NCBI RefSeq assembly: GCF_900184795.1
Contig: NZ_FXXN01000028.1
Span: forward strand, 776,632-840,631
Length of the DNA stretch: 64,000 bases
DNA from: Magnetospirillum sp. 15-1
Lineage (GTDB): Bacteria; Pseudomonadota; Alphaproteobacteria; Rhodospirillales; Magnetospirillaceae
Direction: 5' to 3'
Shown one piece after another: positions 8,448 to 18,979 of this stretch. The notes beneath the pieces were generated by a model, which did not search any database, was not told where the DNA came from, and saw only the letters and a list, made by a program, of their open reading frames with translations. The number at the start of each line of letters is the position of its first letter. Position 1 is the first letter of the stretch. Position numbers and translations under genes: made by a program.

Positions 8448-9015
8448 GGCAGGATTCCTTGAGGTCGAGCACTTCGGTCGCGTCGTAGCCGCGCCGGATG
8501 GCTTCGAGATTCTGGGCCAGCCCGGCGTCGCGGAAGTGCGAGCCCTCCATGGCGCGGGCCAGGCCGTCCAGCGAGACCATGCCGGTGGTCCGCGCCAGGG
8601 CGCCCAGCATCACCGAGTTGGTGATGGGCCGCTTGAACAGATCCATGGCGATGGAGACCGCATCCACCAGCCCCAGGCGGCGGGCCGATGGCGGCAGGTC
8701 CAGCTCGGCCGGGCGCTTGCGGCTGGCCAGCACCAGGGTGGCGCCTGGGGCCATGCCGGCGAAGATGTTGACGGCACGCCCCAGGGTCTGGTCGATGCAG
8801 ACGATGACGTCGGGGTGGTAGATGTTGGTCAGGCTGCGGATGGGCTTGTCGTCGACCCGGAGAAAGGCCGAAACCGGGGCGCCGCGCCGCTCGAAGCCGA
8901 AGGTCGGGATGGCGATGGCCCATTTGCCTTCCTCGGCCAGGGCCTGGGCCAGGATGCCCGCCGCCATGACCGTTCCCTGGCCGCCGCGCCCGTGCAGTCG
9001 AATCTCGTTGGTCAT
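8434..9015 (-). CDS. padE: Phenylglyoxylate:acceptor oxidoreductase, gamma subunit
   Basis: Gamma subunit of the 2-oxoacid oxidoreductase, 193 residues. It begins with the family hallmark IRLHGRGGQGTVMAAGILAQ, followed by PTFGFERRGAPVSAFLRVDD and the TNSVMLGAL motif. It contacts the alpha subunit and helps bind CoA in related enzymes. Its Shine-Dalgarno (GAGGGAC) is the end of the 91-bp repeat that separates it from padD, so its translation start depends on that element. The gene begins exactly 100 bases after the padD stop. Confidence 0.9.
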   Translation of the reverse strand: MTNEIRLHGRGGQGTVMAAGILAQALAEEGKWAIAIPTFGFERRGAPVSAFLRVDDKPIRSLTNIYHPDVIVCIDQTLGRAVNIFAGMAPGATLVLASRKRPAELDLPPSARRLGLVDAVSIAMDLFKRPITNSVMLGALARTTGMVSLDGLARAMEGSHFRDAGLAQNLEAIRRGYDATEVLDLKESCHAYA

Positions 9016-9024
9016 TGCTTGTCC

Positions 9025-9115
9025 CTCAGGCGCCGGGCGGGTGCTCCCGCACCCTTGGCTCCTCCGCTACGCTCCGGGGCGCTCAATGCGCCCGCGCTCG
9101 GCTTTGCCTCGCTCA
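9025..9115 (-). repeat. Structured intercistronic repeat, copy A (padD-padE)
   Basis: A 91-bp element nearly identical to one at 43894-43985. Read on the minus strand it starts at the padD stop codon (TGAGCGAGGCAAAGCCGA) and ends with CTGAGG, which is the ribosome-binding site of padE. It folds into two hairpins, GGGCGC-ATTGA-GCGCCC (9077-9093) and GGGTGC-GGGA-GCACCC (9039-9054). The other copy keeps both loops' positions while changing four stem pairs on both sides. It contains a 34-codon frame coupled by ATGA at both ends, but the frame is not shared with the second copy. Confidence 0.8.
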
Positions 9116-9946
9116 TGACGCCGCCCCCCAACCGGGCTTCACGCCGGTGCCCGTGGTGCCGCGCCCCCGTGCCGGAGTGACCGGCAGGGCGAATCCCTGG
9201 GTCATGGCCATGCGGGTGATCAGCACGTATTTGAGGAACCAGCCCGCGACCACGGCCAGCAGGCCCGCTGCTAGCGACAGCCCGAACACCGCCAGCAGGG
9301 CCGGCAGCAGGTGCCCGGCCAGGACCAGCGGCATGTCCAGGCGGCGGGCGGCCGCCATGGCTTGGGCGGGGGCCTTCAGCCGGGCCAGATAGGCACGCCA
9401 GACCACATAGCGCAGCGCCAGCAGCAGCGCCAATCCCCGGCCCAGCCAGGGCACGTCCGCTCCGGTCACACCGGCCAGCAACACGGCCGCCCCCGCCCCT
9501 TCGGCGGCGGCGGTGGCAAGGATCAGCGGCAGGGTCAGTCCGGCCCGCCAGGCCGGGATACCCTTGGCGCTGGTGAGAATGCGGCCCTGGCACCAGACGA
9601 AGCCCATGGCCACCAGCGCCATCAGTCCCAGTAGGCCGGGGGAACTGAGCAGCGCCGCGCCGCTGCCCACCGCATAGAGCGCCATGGCGACGATGCCTTC
9701 GCGGGTCATCCACGAGGTCTGGGGGTGGAAGAACACGTTGAGCGCCCGCCAGGGCCTGCCGATCTCCAGCCAGACGCAGGCCAGCCCCAGGCCGATCAGG
9801 GTGCCGCCGACCACGGCGGTCAGGCTTGGGGGCAGGCCGGCGGCGAAGCCCAGGGCCAGCAGGCCGGAACCGGTGCCGCCGCCGATGAAATTGCCGGCCG
9901 CCCGCCAGTCCCAACTGGTTTGCCGGTGAGGGGAGTGCATGCTCAT
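9113..9946 (-). CDS. padD: Phenylacetyl-CoA dehydrogenase membrane anchor (DmsC/NrfD-like)
   Basis: Integral membrane subunit of about 277 residues with around eight hydrophobic segments, for example GSGLLALGFAAGLPPSL, GTLIGLGLACVWLEI and a run near the C terminus ending in WFLKYVLITRMAMTQGFALP. DmsC-type anchors hold the molybdenum and iron-sulfur subunits at the membrane and pass electrons to quinone. The ATG at 9946 overlaps the padC stop by four bases (ATGA). The stop codon is the first triplet of the structured repeat. Membrane-bound quinone-reducing phenylacetyl-CoA:acceptor oxidoreductase is established for denitrifying phenylacetate degraders. Confidence 0.82.
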   Translation of the reverse strand: MSMHSPHRQTSWDWRAAGNFIGGGTGSGLLALGFAAGLPPSLTAVVGGTLIGLGLACVWLEIGRPWRALNVFFHPQTSWMTREGIVAMALYAVGSGAALLSSPGLLGLMALVAMGFVWCQGRILTSAKGIPAWRAGLTLPLILATAAAEGAGAAVLLAGVTGADVPWLGRGLALLLALRYVVWRAYLARLKAPAQAMAAARRLDMPLVLAGHLLPALLAVFGLSLAAGLLAVVAGWFLKYVLITRMAMTQGFALPVTPARGRGTTGTGVKPGWGAAS

Positions 9947-10593
9947 TGACCCTTGTCCCACAGGTAATAAAAGCCCGGTCCGGTTCCCTGATCCTCGTGC
10001 ATGCGGAACCACTGGTTGTCCGCGATCAGCCGGGATACCGCGCTGTCCGGGTCGTCCATGTCGCCAAAGCGCAGCGCCCCGGAAATGCAGGAATTGACGC
10101 AGGCCGGCGTGGCTTCGGGGTCGACGCCGGGCACCTTGCCGGCCTTGATCCCGGCATCGATGCGGTCGACGCAGAAGGTGCATTTGGTGGCGACGCCGAT
10201 CTTCTCCTCGGCCAGACGCGCCCGCTCGTTGTCCATGGGCTGGGCGCCATAGGCGTATTCGGTCCTGTCCACCTTGAAGCGGGCCTCGTAGGGACAGGCC
10301 ACGGCGCAGTAGGCGCAGCCGATGCACAGGTCGTAGTCGATGGTGACGATACCGTCGGCCCGCTTGGCGGTGGCGGTCGAGGGGCAGACCTCCAGGCAGG
10401 GCGGTTCGTCGCAATGCTGGCAGCCGGTGGGCAGGAAGATGCGCCGCACGTCCGGGTAGTCGCCGGCTTCCATGTCCAGCACCCGGCGCCACTGCACGCC
10501 GGGCGGCGTGGCGTTGGTTTCCTTGCAGGCCGCCGTGCAGGTCTGGCAGCCGACGCAGCGCCGAAGGTCGGCGACCATGATGTAACGGGTCAT
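9943..10593 (-). CDS. padC: Phenylacetyl-CoA dehydrogenase iron-sulfur subunit
   Basis: Electron-transfer subunit of the DmsB/NrfC type, 216 residues, with four cysteine groups for four [4Fe-4S] clusters: CVGCQTCTAAC (near residue 13), CQHCDEPPCLEVCP, CIGCAYCAVACPYEARF and CTFCVDRIDAG with the later TPACVNSC. It should carry electrons from PadB to the membrane anchor PadD. No signal peptide is visible, so the complex probably faces the cytoplasm. Start and stop overlap fdhD and padD by four bases each, indicating tight translational coupling. Confidence 0.9.
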   Translation of the reverse strand: MTRYIMVADLRRCVGCQTCTAACKETNATPPGVQWRRVLDMEAGDYPDVRRIFLPTGCQHCDEPPCLEVCPSTATAKRADGIVTIDYDLCIGCAYCAVACPYEARFKVDRTEYAYGAQPMDNERARLAEEKIGVATKCTFCVDRIDAGIKAGKVPGVDPEATPACVNSCISGALRFGDMDDPDSAVSRLIADNQWFRMHEDQGTGPGFYYLWDKGQ

Positions 10594-11450
10594 GAGGCGT
10601 CTTCCGTGAGCCGCCAGCCATGGGCGTAGACCACCGAGCGGTCCTGACGGGCGAAGCCCGCCAGGGTGACGCCCAGGCGCGCGGCGGTGTGGACGGCCAG
10701 CAGGGTGGGAGCCGAGACCGCGATCAGCATGCCGATCCCGGCGGCGGCGGCCTTTTGCACCATCTCGAAGCTGGCCCGGCTGGTGACCAGGGCCGCCCCG
10801 GCGGCGGCATCGGTGCCCTGGCGGGCCAGGGCACCGATCAGCTTGTCGAGCGCGTTGTGGCGGCCCACGTCTTCGCGGACCAGGGCGACGTTGCCGCCGG
10901 CATCCATCCAGCCGGCGGCGTGGGTGGCGCCGGTCTTGCCCAGCAGGTGCTGCCCGGCCCGCAAGCGGGCCAGCGCCTCGGCCAAGGTCGACGGGCGGAA
11001 GGTGGTCGTCGCCGCCACGACGGGCAGATCGCGCATCACCTGATCCAGGCTTTCCGCTCCGCACAATCCGCAGCCGGTCCGCCCGGCCAGGGCGCGGCGG
11101 CGGCGCTTCAAGAGGTCGAACCGCCGTCCCGCCAGTTCGATCCGAAGGGCGATGCCCTGGGGCAGAATGTCCACCTCGACCCCCCGGATATCGGCGGCGG
11201 TGGCGGCGATACCCTCGGTCAGGCTGAAGCCCAGGGCGAAATCCTCGAGATCGGCGGGGGTGGCCAGCATCACCGCATGGGCGATGCCGTTGTATTCCAG
11301 GCTGACCGGAACCTCCTCGGCCACCCAGTCGAGATCGGCATCGACGCCGGCCAGGCTGCGCCGCTCTACCGCCACCACGCCGGTTCCGGCGCAGCCGGGG
11401 TCGCCCAGGGCCGGGTCGGGGACGGGCGGGTGAATGGGAGCGGCGGTCAT
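10590..11450 (-). CDS. fdhD: FdhD sulfurtransferase (molybdenum cofactor sulfuration)
   Basis: FdhD-family protein, 286 residues. In E. coli FdhD transfers sulfur from IscS to the bis-MGD molybdenum cofactor and is needed for active formate dehydrogenase. The sulfur-relay loop GCGLCG and the conserved VREDVGRHNALDKLIG and TSRASFEMVQKAAAAGI segments are present. It lies between padB and padC with ATGA overlaps on both sides, so it is expressed in step with the molybdenum subunit. A dedicated maturation role for PadB is the natural inference. Confidence 0.9.
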   Translation of the reverse strand: MTAAPIHPPVPDPALGDPGCAGTGVVAVERRSLAGVDADLDWVAEEVPVSLEYNGIAHAVMLATPADLEDFALGFSLTEGIAATAADIRGVEVDILPQGIALRIELAGRRFDLLKRRRRALAGRTGCGLCGAESLDQVMRDLPVVAATTTFRPSTLAEALARLRAGQHLLGKTGATHAAGWMDAGGNVALVREDVGRHNALDKLIGALARQGTDAAAGAALVTSRASFEMVQKAAAAGIGMLIAVSAPTLLAVHTAARLGVTLAGFARQDRSVVYAHGWRLTEDAS

Positions 11451-14197
11451 GGCGCGCCTCCTTCGAGCTTGTGGATGGCGACGCGGACGATGTCGGCCCC
11501 CGAGCCGGTGGCGTCGGTCAGCGCCAGGGTGGTTTCGGACAGCGGCGTCAGGGCGTTCAGCGAGGGATAGCCCAGGTCCTTGGCATAGGGCGTCTTCCAG
11601 TGCTGGAACTGTCCCGGAATGACGATGGTGTCGGGGCGGCAGCCCTGGACCAGCTCCACCTGTCCCCGGGTGAAGCCGGTGGTGGAGCGGACCTCTACCC
11701 GTTCGCCCTGGGCGATGCCCATTTTCCCGGCGGTGCCGGCGTTCATGATGATGCGGCCGTGGCCGCGCATGTTGACCGCCACCTCGTTCATCAGCGGAAT
11801 GCCGGAATTGGCGCCGGTGGAGTACTGCATGCTCTTGGTGGTGATGCCCCACAGCGGGTAGTCGTCGGGATTGCCGCCCGAGGCGATCACCGCCTCGGTC
11901 CAGCGGTCGGGCACGTGGTGCCATTGGGGCAGGGCCTGGTATTCGCCCAGTTGCTCGTCCCACCAGGTGATGCCCTGGCCGTGCAGGCGCCGCCCCAGTT
12001 CCTCGCCGATGCGCAGCAGGCGCTCCTGGTAGGGCAGTTCGAAGCGCAAATTCTGCTCGACCATGCTGGGATAGAGGTACCAGTCGGTGCGCTTGAACGG
12101 CTTCACGAAGAACCCGTTCTCCTTCATCCACTCCAGGTCCTTGACCTCGGCGCCACCGGTCATCTCGGCGCTGGCCGCCTTGCATACCGCATCCCAGATG
12201 GCTTCCGGCCCGTTGACCCGGTCGGTGGGCAGCGAGAAGTCGTAGCCCTCGCCCTTGAGCGGCACCAGGGCGAGACCGCGGTTCAGGCGCTCGTTGTATT
12301 CCTTCAAAAGGCCGGTGCGCCGGGCCAGCTCGGTGGAAATCCAGGTGAAGTCGCGGGCCTCGCCCTGGGGCTCGACCACCTTCTGGCGCAGCACGTAGCC
12401 CTGGTGCGCCCAGTGCTGCTCGACGAACTTGGTGCCGCCCGCCCGGATCAACTGGGTGCTTTCCAGGTCGGTGGCCTCGGGCAGCAGGATGTCGGCCATG
12501 TGGTTGGTCTCGTCCATGGTATAGGCGAAGGCCACGATGAACGGCATGTGGGCGATGGTGTCGGCCAGACGCTCGATCTCCCAGAACGAGATGGCCGGGT
12601 TGGTGCGGTAGGCGAACCAGATTTCCGGCCAGGACGGCTTGGGCCAGTTCTCCGGCGCTTCCCGCATGAACATCCAGGCCAGATGGGTCGGCCCCAGGGC
12701 CTGACTCCACGGCCCGTTGCCCACATGGGGAACCAGGGTGCGGTGGGCGTTGCGCCCGGTGGGCTTGGCGGCCCATTTGTCGGGGCTGGTGGCGTTGAAC
12801 GAACAGGCCATGAAGCCGTCCTCGCCCGGCTTGACGGTGGCGAGGCGGTTCTCGTGCGGGCGGTTGATGCGCACCGTGGTGCCCAGCGTGCCGCCCGGCA
12901 CCTCCAGCGCGCCGACCACGGTGGCCAGCACGGTGCGCGCCCAGCAGCATTCGAAGGCGCCCCAGCCGTTGTTGACCGTCTTGCCCAGCGCCACCGCCAC
13001 CGGCCGGTAGGGCAGGGTGCGGCCGTCCACCTCGATGGTCTGGCCGATGCAGGCATTGTCCAGGTATTCCAGCGCCACCCGGCGGATGGTGTCGGCCGGC
13101 ACGTCACACAGCTTGGCCGCCCAGTCCGGGCTGTAGGGGCGCATGGCCTCGACGGTCAGGGCGAGCGACGGGCGGCCGGTGATGGCCTCGTGACGGACCA
13201 CCTCGCCGTCGGCCTTGTGGGCCAGGGCGGCGGCGATGGGGTACTCGCCGGCCAGGGCGGGAACGGCGCCGGGATGGTCGAAGGGCACCGGAGCGTTGCT
13301 CCGGGTGTCCCACATCAGGGGCTTGGCGGTCTGGGGATCGCGCAGGTAATAGCCGTCCGGTCCCACCAGATAGGGCGAGTTGCTGCGGTCACGCAGGAAG
13401 TCCACGTCCAGGCGCTCCGGCGGCACCTCGCACAGCAGGACGTGCAGCATGGCGAACATGAAGGCGGGGTCGGTCTTGGGCTTGATCGGCACCCATTCCG
13501 CCGAGCAGCCGGCGGTGACCGACAGGTGCGGTTCGACCTGCACCCGCTTGATGCCCCGGATGCGGGCGTCGGCGTGGCGACGCACGGCGCAGACGCCGCC
13601 GGTCACCTCCACATTGGCGCCGAACGAGACGATGTAGCGGGTGTGCACGGTGTCGGAGCAGACGGTGAAGGCGCGGTGCCAGAACTCGCCGTAAAGATGC
13701 TCGGAGTGGGTGCACTTGACCCCCTGGCCCGAACCCAGGCTGTAGTCGATGGCGCCCCAGGCGGCCAGGAAGGCGGGCAGGGTGCCCATGTAGCTGGCCG
13801 GCGTGCCGCCATGGCCGAAGGTGGCGGCGACGCGGGGCAGCCCCGCGTCGTCCAGCAATCCCCGGGCGCGGATATCGTTGAGCCTGGCGGCGATGGTCTC
13901 CAACGCCTCGTCCCACGAGATGGGCACGAAGCCGGGGTCCTGGTCCTTGCCCTTCAGCGGATTGGTCCGCTTCATGGGGGTGAGCACGCGGTGGGGATTG
14001 TAGGTCTTCTGCACCAGCCCATAGGCCTTGACGCAGGGGCGCCCGTCGGCCGGATGGATGCCGGTGCCGGCGTGGTTGGGTTCCACCGCCAGGGCGACGC
14101 CGTCCTCGACCACCACATTCATCAGGTCGGGGCCGGCGACGCAATTGTAGCAATAGGTCGGAACCCGCCGCGTTTGCGTCCTTGCCTGATCGTTCAT
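11447..14197 (-). CDS. padB: Phenylacetyl-CoA dehydrogenase, molybdopterin catalytic subunit
   Basis: Large bis-MGD molybdenum enzyme (about 916 residues) of the DMSO reductase family, expected to oxidise phenylacetyl-CoA to phenylglyoxylate with PadC and PadD. The N terminus holds an unusual cluster motif, C16-x2-C19 and C55, with Pro23 and Asp24 where the third cysteine normally sits. The C-terminal molybdopterin-dinucleotide domain contains YSTGANSGIPLMNEVAVNM. No Tat signal is seen. The ATG at 14197 lies 11 bases after GGAGG; a GTG at 14203 has better spacing and could be used instead. A 24-bp box lies about 65 bases upstream. Confidence 0.87.
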   Translation of the reverse strand: MNDQARTQTRRVPTYCYNCVAGPDLMNVVVEDGVALAVEPNHAGTGIHPADGRPCVKAYGLVQKTYNPHRVLTPMKRTNPLKGKDQDPGFVPISWDEALETIAARLNDIRARGLLDDAGLPRVAATFGHGGTPASYMGTLPAFLAAWGAIDYSLGSGQGVKCTHSEHLYGEFWHRAFTVCSDTVHTRYIVSFGANVEVTGGVCAVRRHADARIRGIKRVQVEPHLSVTAGCSAEWVPIKPKTDPAFMFAMLHVLLCEVPPERLDVDFLRDRSNSPYLVGPDGYYLRDPQTAKPLMWDTRSNAPVPFDHPGAVPALAGEYPIAAALAHKADGEVVRHEAITGRPSLALTVEAMRPYSPDWAAKLCDVPADTIRRVALEYLDNACIGQTIEVDGRTLPYRPVAVALGKTVNNGWGAFECCWARTVLATVVGALEVPGGTLGTTVRINRPHENRLATVKPGEDGFMACSFNATSPDKWAAKPTGRNAHRTLVPHVGNGPWSQALGPTHLAWMFMREAPENWPKPSWPEIWFAYRTNPAISFWEIERLADTIAHMPFIVAFAYTMDETNHMADILLPEATDLESTQLIRAGGTKFVEQHWAHQGYVLRQKVVEPQGEARDFTWISTELARRTGLLKEYNERLNRGLALVPLKGEGYDFSLPTDRVNGPEAIWDAVCKAASAEMTGGAEVKDLEWMKENGFFVKPFKRTDWYLYPSMVEQNLRFELPYQERLLRIGEELGRRLHGQGITWWDEQLGEYQALPQWHHVPDRWTEAVIASGGNPDDYPLWGITTKSMQYSTGANSGIPLMNEVAVNMRGHGRIIMNAGTAGKMGIAQGERVEVRSTTGFTRGQVELVQGCRPDTIVIPGQFQHWKTPYAKDLGYPSLNALTPLSETTLALTDATGSGADIVRVAIHKLEGGAP

Positions 14198-14261
14198 CTC
14201 CACGCTTCCTCCCGCGCCGGCCTTGGCATCGGAAATCAGTGTGGGGGAAGGGCGGTTTGGG

Positions 14262-14285
14262 TGTCTGTCCCCCTGCAAAGGGACA
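14262..14285 (-). promoter_or_regulatory. 24-bp operator-like box upstream of padB
   Basis: On the plus strand the box reads TGTCTGTC-CCCCTG-CA-AAGGGACA. It is 21/24 identical to a box at 14783-14806 upstream of the thioesterase gene. The inner part is a perfect dyad, TGTCCC-N8-GGGACA. It lies 65 bases before the padB start, a distance suited to an activator or repressor site. No other good promoter elements were recognised around it. Confidence 0.5.
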
Positions 14286-14293
14286 AGGGGCGT

Positions 14294-14317
14294 CCGGGCG
14301 GCGGAGCGGCCGCCCGG
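14294..14317 (-). terminator. Hairpin terminator between thioesterase gene and padB
   Basis: A perfect nine-bp stem, CCGGGCGGC at 14294-14302 and GCCGCCCGG at 14309-14317, closes a six-base loop. It starts 11 bases after the thioesterase stop and precedes the padB box, so the thioesterase and the pad operon are probably separate transcripts. No clear T tract follows. Confidence 0.5.
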
Positions 14318-14327
14318 CTCCGATGGT

Positions 14328-14732
14328 CTAAAGGCCGGCTTTGCGCGCCTTGGCCATCAGGCGCTCCCTGGTCTTCTCCACTTCCACGACGAAGCGGGAA
14401 TGGCTGCCGCTGGCCACCCGGTCCAGGGCGTCGGCGGCGGTGAAGGCCAGGGTGACGCCCCGACCATCAAGCTTGGCGACGGTGACGGTGATGTCCACCC
14501 ACATACCGAGCGGAGTGGGCGCGGCGTGGTCCATCTCCACCCTGGTTCCCACCGTGTCCTCGCCGGGATCAAGGTGGTCCAGCAGGAATTCCCGGCAGGT
14601 GGTTTCCAGGTCGTAGACCAGATAAGGCGTGGCGTAGACCCGGCTTTCCGGTCCCAGGATGCCGATGGTGCGTCCCTCGTCGACGGTCCATCGGCGCGTC
14701 GCGGACAGGCCGGCGACCAAACTTCCCTTCAT
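14328..14732 (-). CDS. FlK-like acyl-CoA thioesterase (hot-dog fold)
   Basis: Hot-dog thioesterase of about 134 residues resembling fluoroacetyl-CoA thioesterase FlK. The catalytic trio of that family can be placed: Thr35 in YATPYLVYD, Glu43 in YDLETTC and His69 in VEMDHAAPTPLG, with the same mutual spacing as FlK Thr42, Glu50 and His76. It probably hydrolyses a CoA ester, possibly phenylacetyl-CoA or phenylglyoxylyl-CoA, to release CoA or relieve a dead-end pool. The ATG at 14732 has GGAG nine bases upstream. The 24-bp box it shares with padB suggests common regulation. Confidence 0.75.
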   Translation of the reverse strand: MKGSLVAGLSATRRWTVDEGRTIGILGPESRVYATPYLVYDLETTCREFLLDHLDPGEDTVGTRVEMDHAAPTPLGMWVDITVTVAKLDGRGVTLAFTAADALDRVASGSHSRFVVEVEKTRERLMAKARKAGL

Positions 14733-14762
14733 GGCGGCGTTCTCCACAGTTGATCCCCTGCT

Positions 14763-14806
14763 GTGACAGACGCGGACGAGGCTGTCTGTCACCCTGTGAA
14801 GGGACA
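14763..14806. promoter_or_regulatory. Second copy of the 24-bp box plus a 9-bp dyad upstream of the thioesterase
   Basis: The box at 14783-14806 (TGTCTGTC-ACCCTG-TG-AAGGGACA) repeats the padB box with three mismatches and lies about 50 bases before the thioesterase start. Overlapping it is a perfect nine-bp inverted repeat, GTGACAGAC at 14763-14771 and GTCTGTCAC at 14784-14792, spaced by 12 bases. Because the area also follows the acnA stop, the dyad might alternatively act as the acnA terminator, although no T tract follows. Confidence 0.5.
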
Positions 14807-14814
14807 GCGCGGCC

Positions 14815-17526
<2,712 letters not shown>

Positions 17527-17572
17527 GATGGCCTCCGTTGATTGCGGCGGTAGCCCTGGAGAGGAGCAGCCC

Positions 17573-18955
17573 ATGAGCACCACCCGGCCGGAAAAGGATT
17601 CCTTTGGCATCATCCAGGTGCCGGCGAACCATATATGGGGTGCGCAGACCCAGCGTTCGCTGGAATATTTCGCCATATCCGGCGAACGGATGCCAGTCGA
17701 ACTGATTCTGGCCCTGGCTCAGGTGAAGGGAGCCTGCGCCCGGGTCAACGCCGACCTCGGCCTGCTGGCCGCCGACAAGGCCGACGCCATCATCGCCGCC
17801 GCGCGGGAAGTGCAGTCCGGACGGTATGAACGGGAATTTCCCCTGTCGGTCTGGCAGACCGGCTCGGGCACCCAGACCAACATGAACATGAACGAGGTGC
17901 TGGCCAACCGCGCCTCGGAGATCCTGGGCGGCGAGCGCGGCCTGAACCGCTGCGTCCATCCCAATGACGAGGTGAATCTGGGGCAGTCCTCCAACGATGT
18001 CTTTCCCACCGCCATGCACGTGGCCGCCGCCATCGCCATGGCCGGCTCCCTGCTGCCTTCGCTGGGCGGCCTGCGCGCCACTCTGGCGGGGCTGGCGGGC
18101 GAGTTCGCCGCCATCGTCAAGATCGGCCGCACCCACCTGCAGGACGCCACGCCGCTGACCCTGGGGCAGGAGTTCTCCGGCTACGTGGCGCAACTGGACC
18201 ACGCCGAGGCGGTGCTGACCGGCGCATTACCGTCGCTCTATCCCCTGGCCATCGGCGGAACCGCCGTGGGGACCGGGCTGAATACCCACCCGGAATTCGG
18301 CGCCCGCGTCGCGGCGGAACTGGCGCGAAGCTATGGCCTGGACTTCGTTTCCGCCGGCAACAAATTCGCCGCCCTGGCCGCCCATGACGGTCTGGTGGCC
18401 GCCCATGGCGCGGTGAAGACCCTGGCGGTGGCGCTGATGAAGATCGCCAACGACATCCGCTGGCTGGCCTCGGGGCCGCGTTCGGGGCTGGGCGAGATCG
18501 GCCTGCCGGAAAACGAACCCGGCAGCTCGATCATGCCGGGCAAGGTCAATCCCACCCAATGCGAGGCCCTGACCATGGCCTGCTGCCAGGTGATGGGCAA
18601 CGACGTCGCCATCACCATGGGGGGCGCCTCGGGCAATTTCGAGCTGAACGTCTTCAAGCCCCTCATCGCGCATAACTTTCTTCAGAGCGTGCGCCTGATG
18701 GCCGACGGCATGGCCAGCTTCGACCGGCATTGCGTGCGCGGCATCACTGCCAACCGGCAACGGATCGGCCAGTTGCTGGAACAGTCGCTGATGCTGGTGA
18801 CGGCGCTTGCGCCCCATATCGGCTACGACCGCGCCGCCGAGATCGCCAAGCGCGCCCATGCCGACGGCCTGACCCTGCGCCAGGCGGCCCTGGACACCGG
18901 CCATGTGACGGCGGAGCAGTTCGAGGCCTGGGTGGACCCCGCCAAGATGGTCTGA
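17573..18955 (+). CDS. fumC: Class II fumarate hydratase
   Basis: Iron-independent fumarase of 460 residues converting fumarate to malate in the TCA cycle. Seen are the N-terminal [14 protein letters not shown], the substrate segment [34 protein letters not shown], the catalytic signature [13 protein letters not shown] and the C-terminal domain. The ATG at 17573 follows GAGGAG by six bases and matches the family N terminus. It is divergent from acnA and convergent with the FixJ-type regulator, 24 bases away. Confidence 0.96.
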   Translation: MSTTRPEKDSFGIIQVPANHIWGAQTQRSLEYFAISGERMPVELILALAQVKGACARVNADLGLLAADKADAIIAAAREVQSGRYEREFPLSVWQTGSGTQTNMNMNEVLANRASEILGGERGLNRCVHPNDEVNLGQSSNDVFPTAMHVAAAIAMAGSLLPSLGGLRATLAGLAGEFAAIVKIGRTHLQDATPLTLGQEFSGYVAQLDHAEAVLTGALPSLYPLAIGGTAVGTGLNTHPEFGARVAAELARSYGLDFVSAGNKFAALAAHDGLVAAHGAVKTLAVALMKIANDIRWLASGPRSGLGEIGLPENEPGSSIMPGKVNPTQCEALTMACCQVMGNDVAITMGGASGNFELNVFKPLIAHNFLQSVRLMADGMASFDRHCVRGITANRQRIGQLLEQSLMLVTALAPHIGYDRAAEIAKRAHADGLTLRQAALDTGHVTAEQFEAWVDPAKMV

Positions 18956-18979
18956 GGCATCGGGCCGTTCCATGACCGC

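Noticed and set aside
9012-9115. 34-codon ORF (starting SEAKP after the initiator) between padD and padE as a real small protein
   Set aside because: The same position in the second repeat copy is also 34 codons but in a shifted frame after the first residues, while the hairpin stems are preserved; structure, not peptide, seems conserved. Translation as a coupling ORF is still possible.
11471-14443. A 990-codon open frame on the plus strand opposite padB and fdhD
   Set aside because: It mirrors the padB-fdhD coding region, has low-complexity Gly/His/Gln-rich composition and no family motif; it is a product of high GC content, as are the other long opposite-strand frames in the window.
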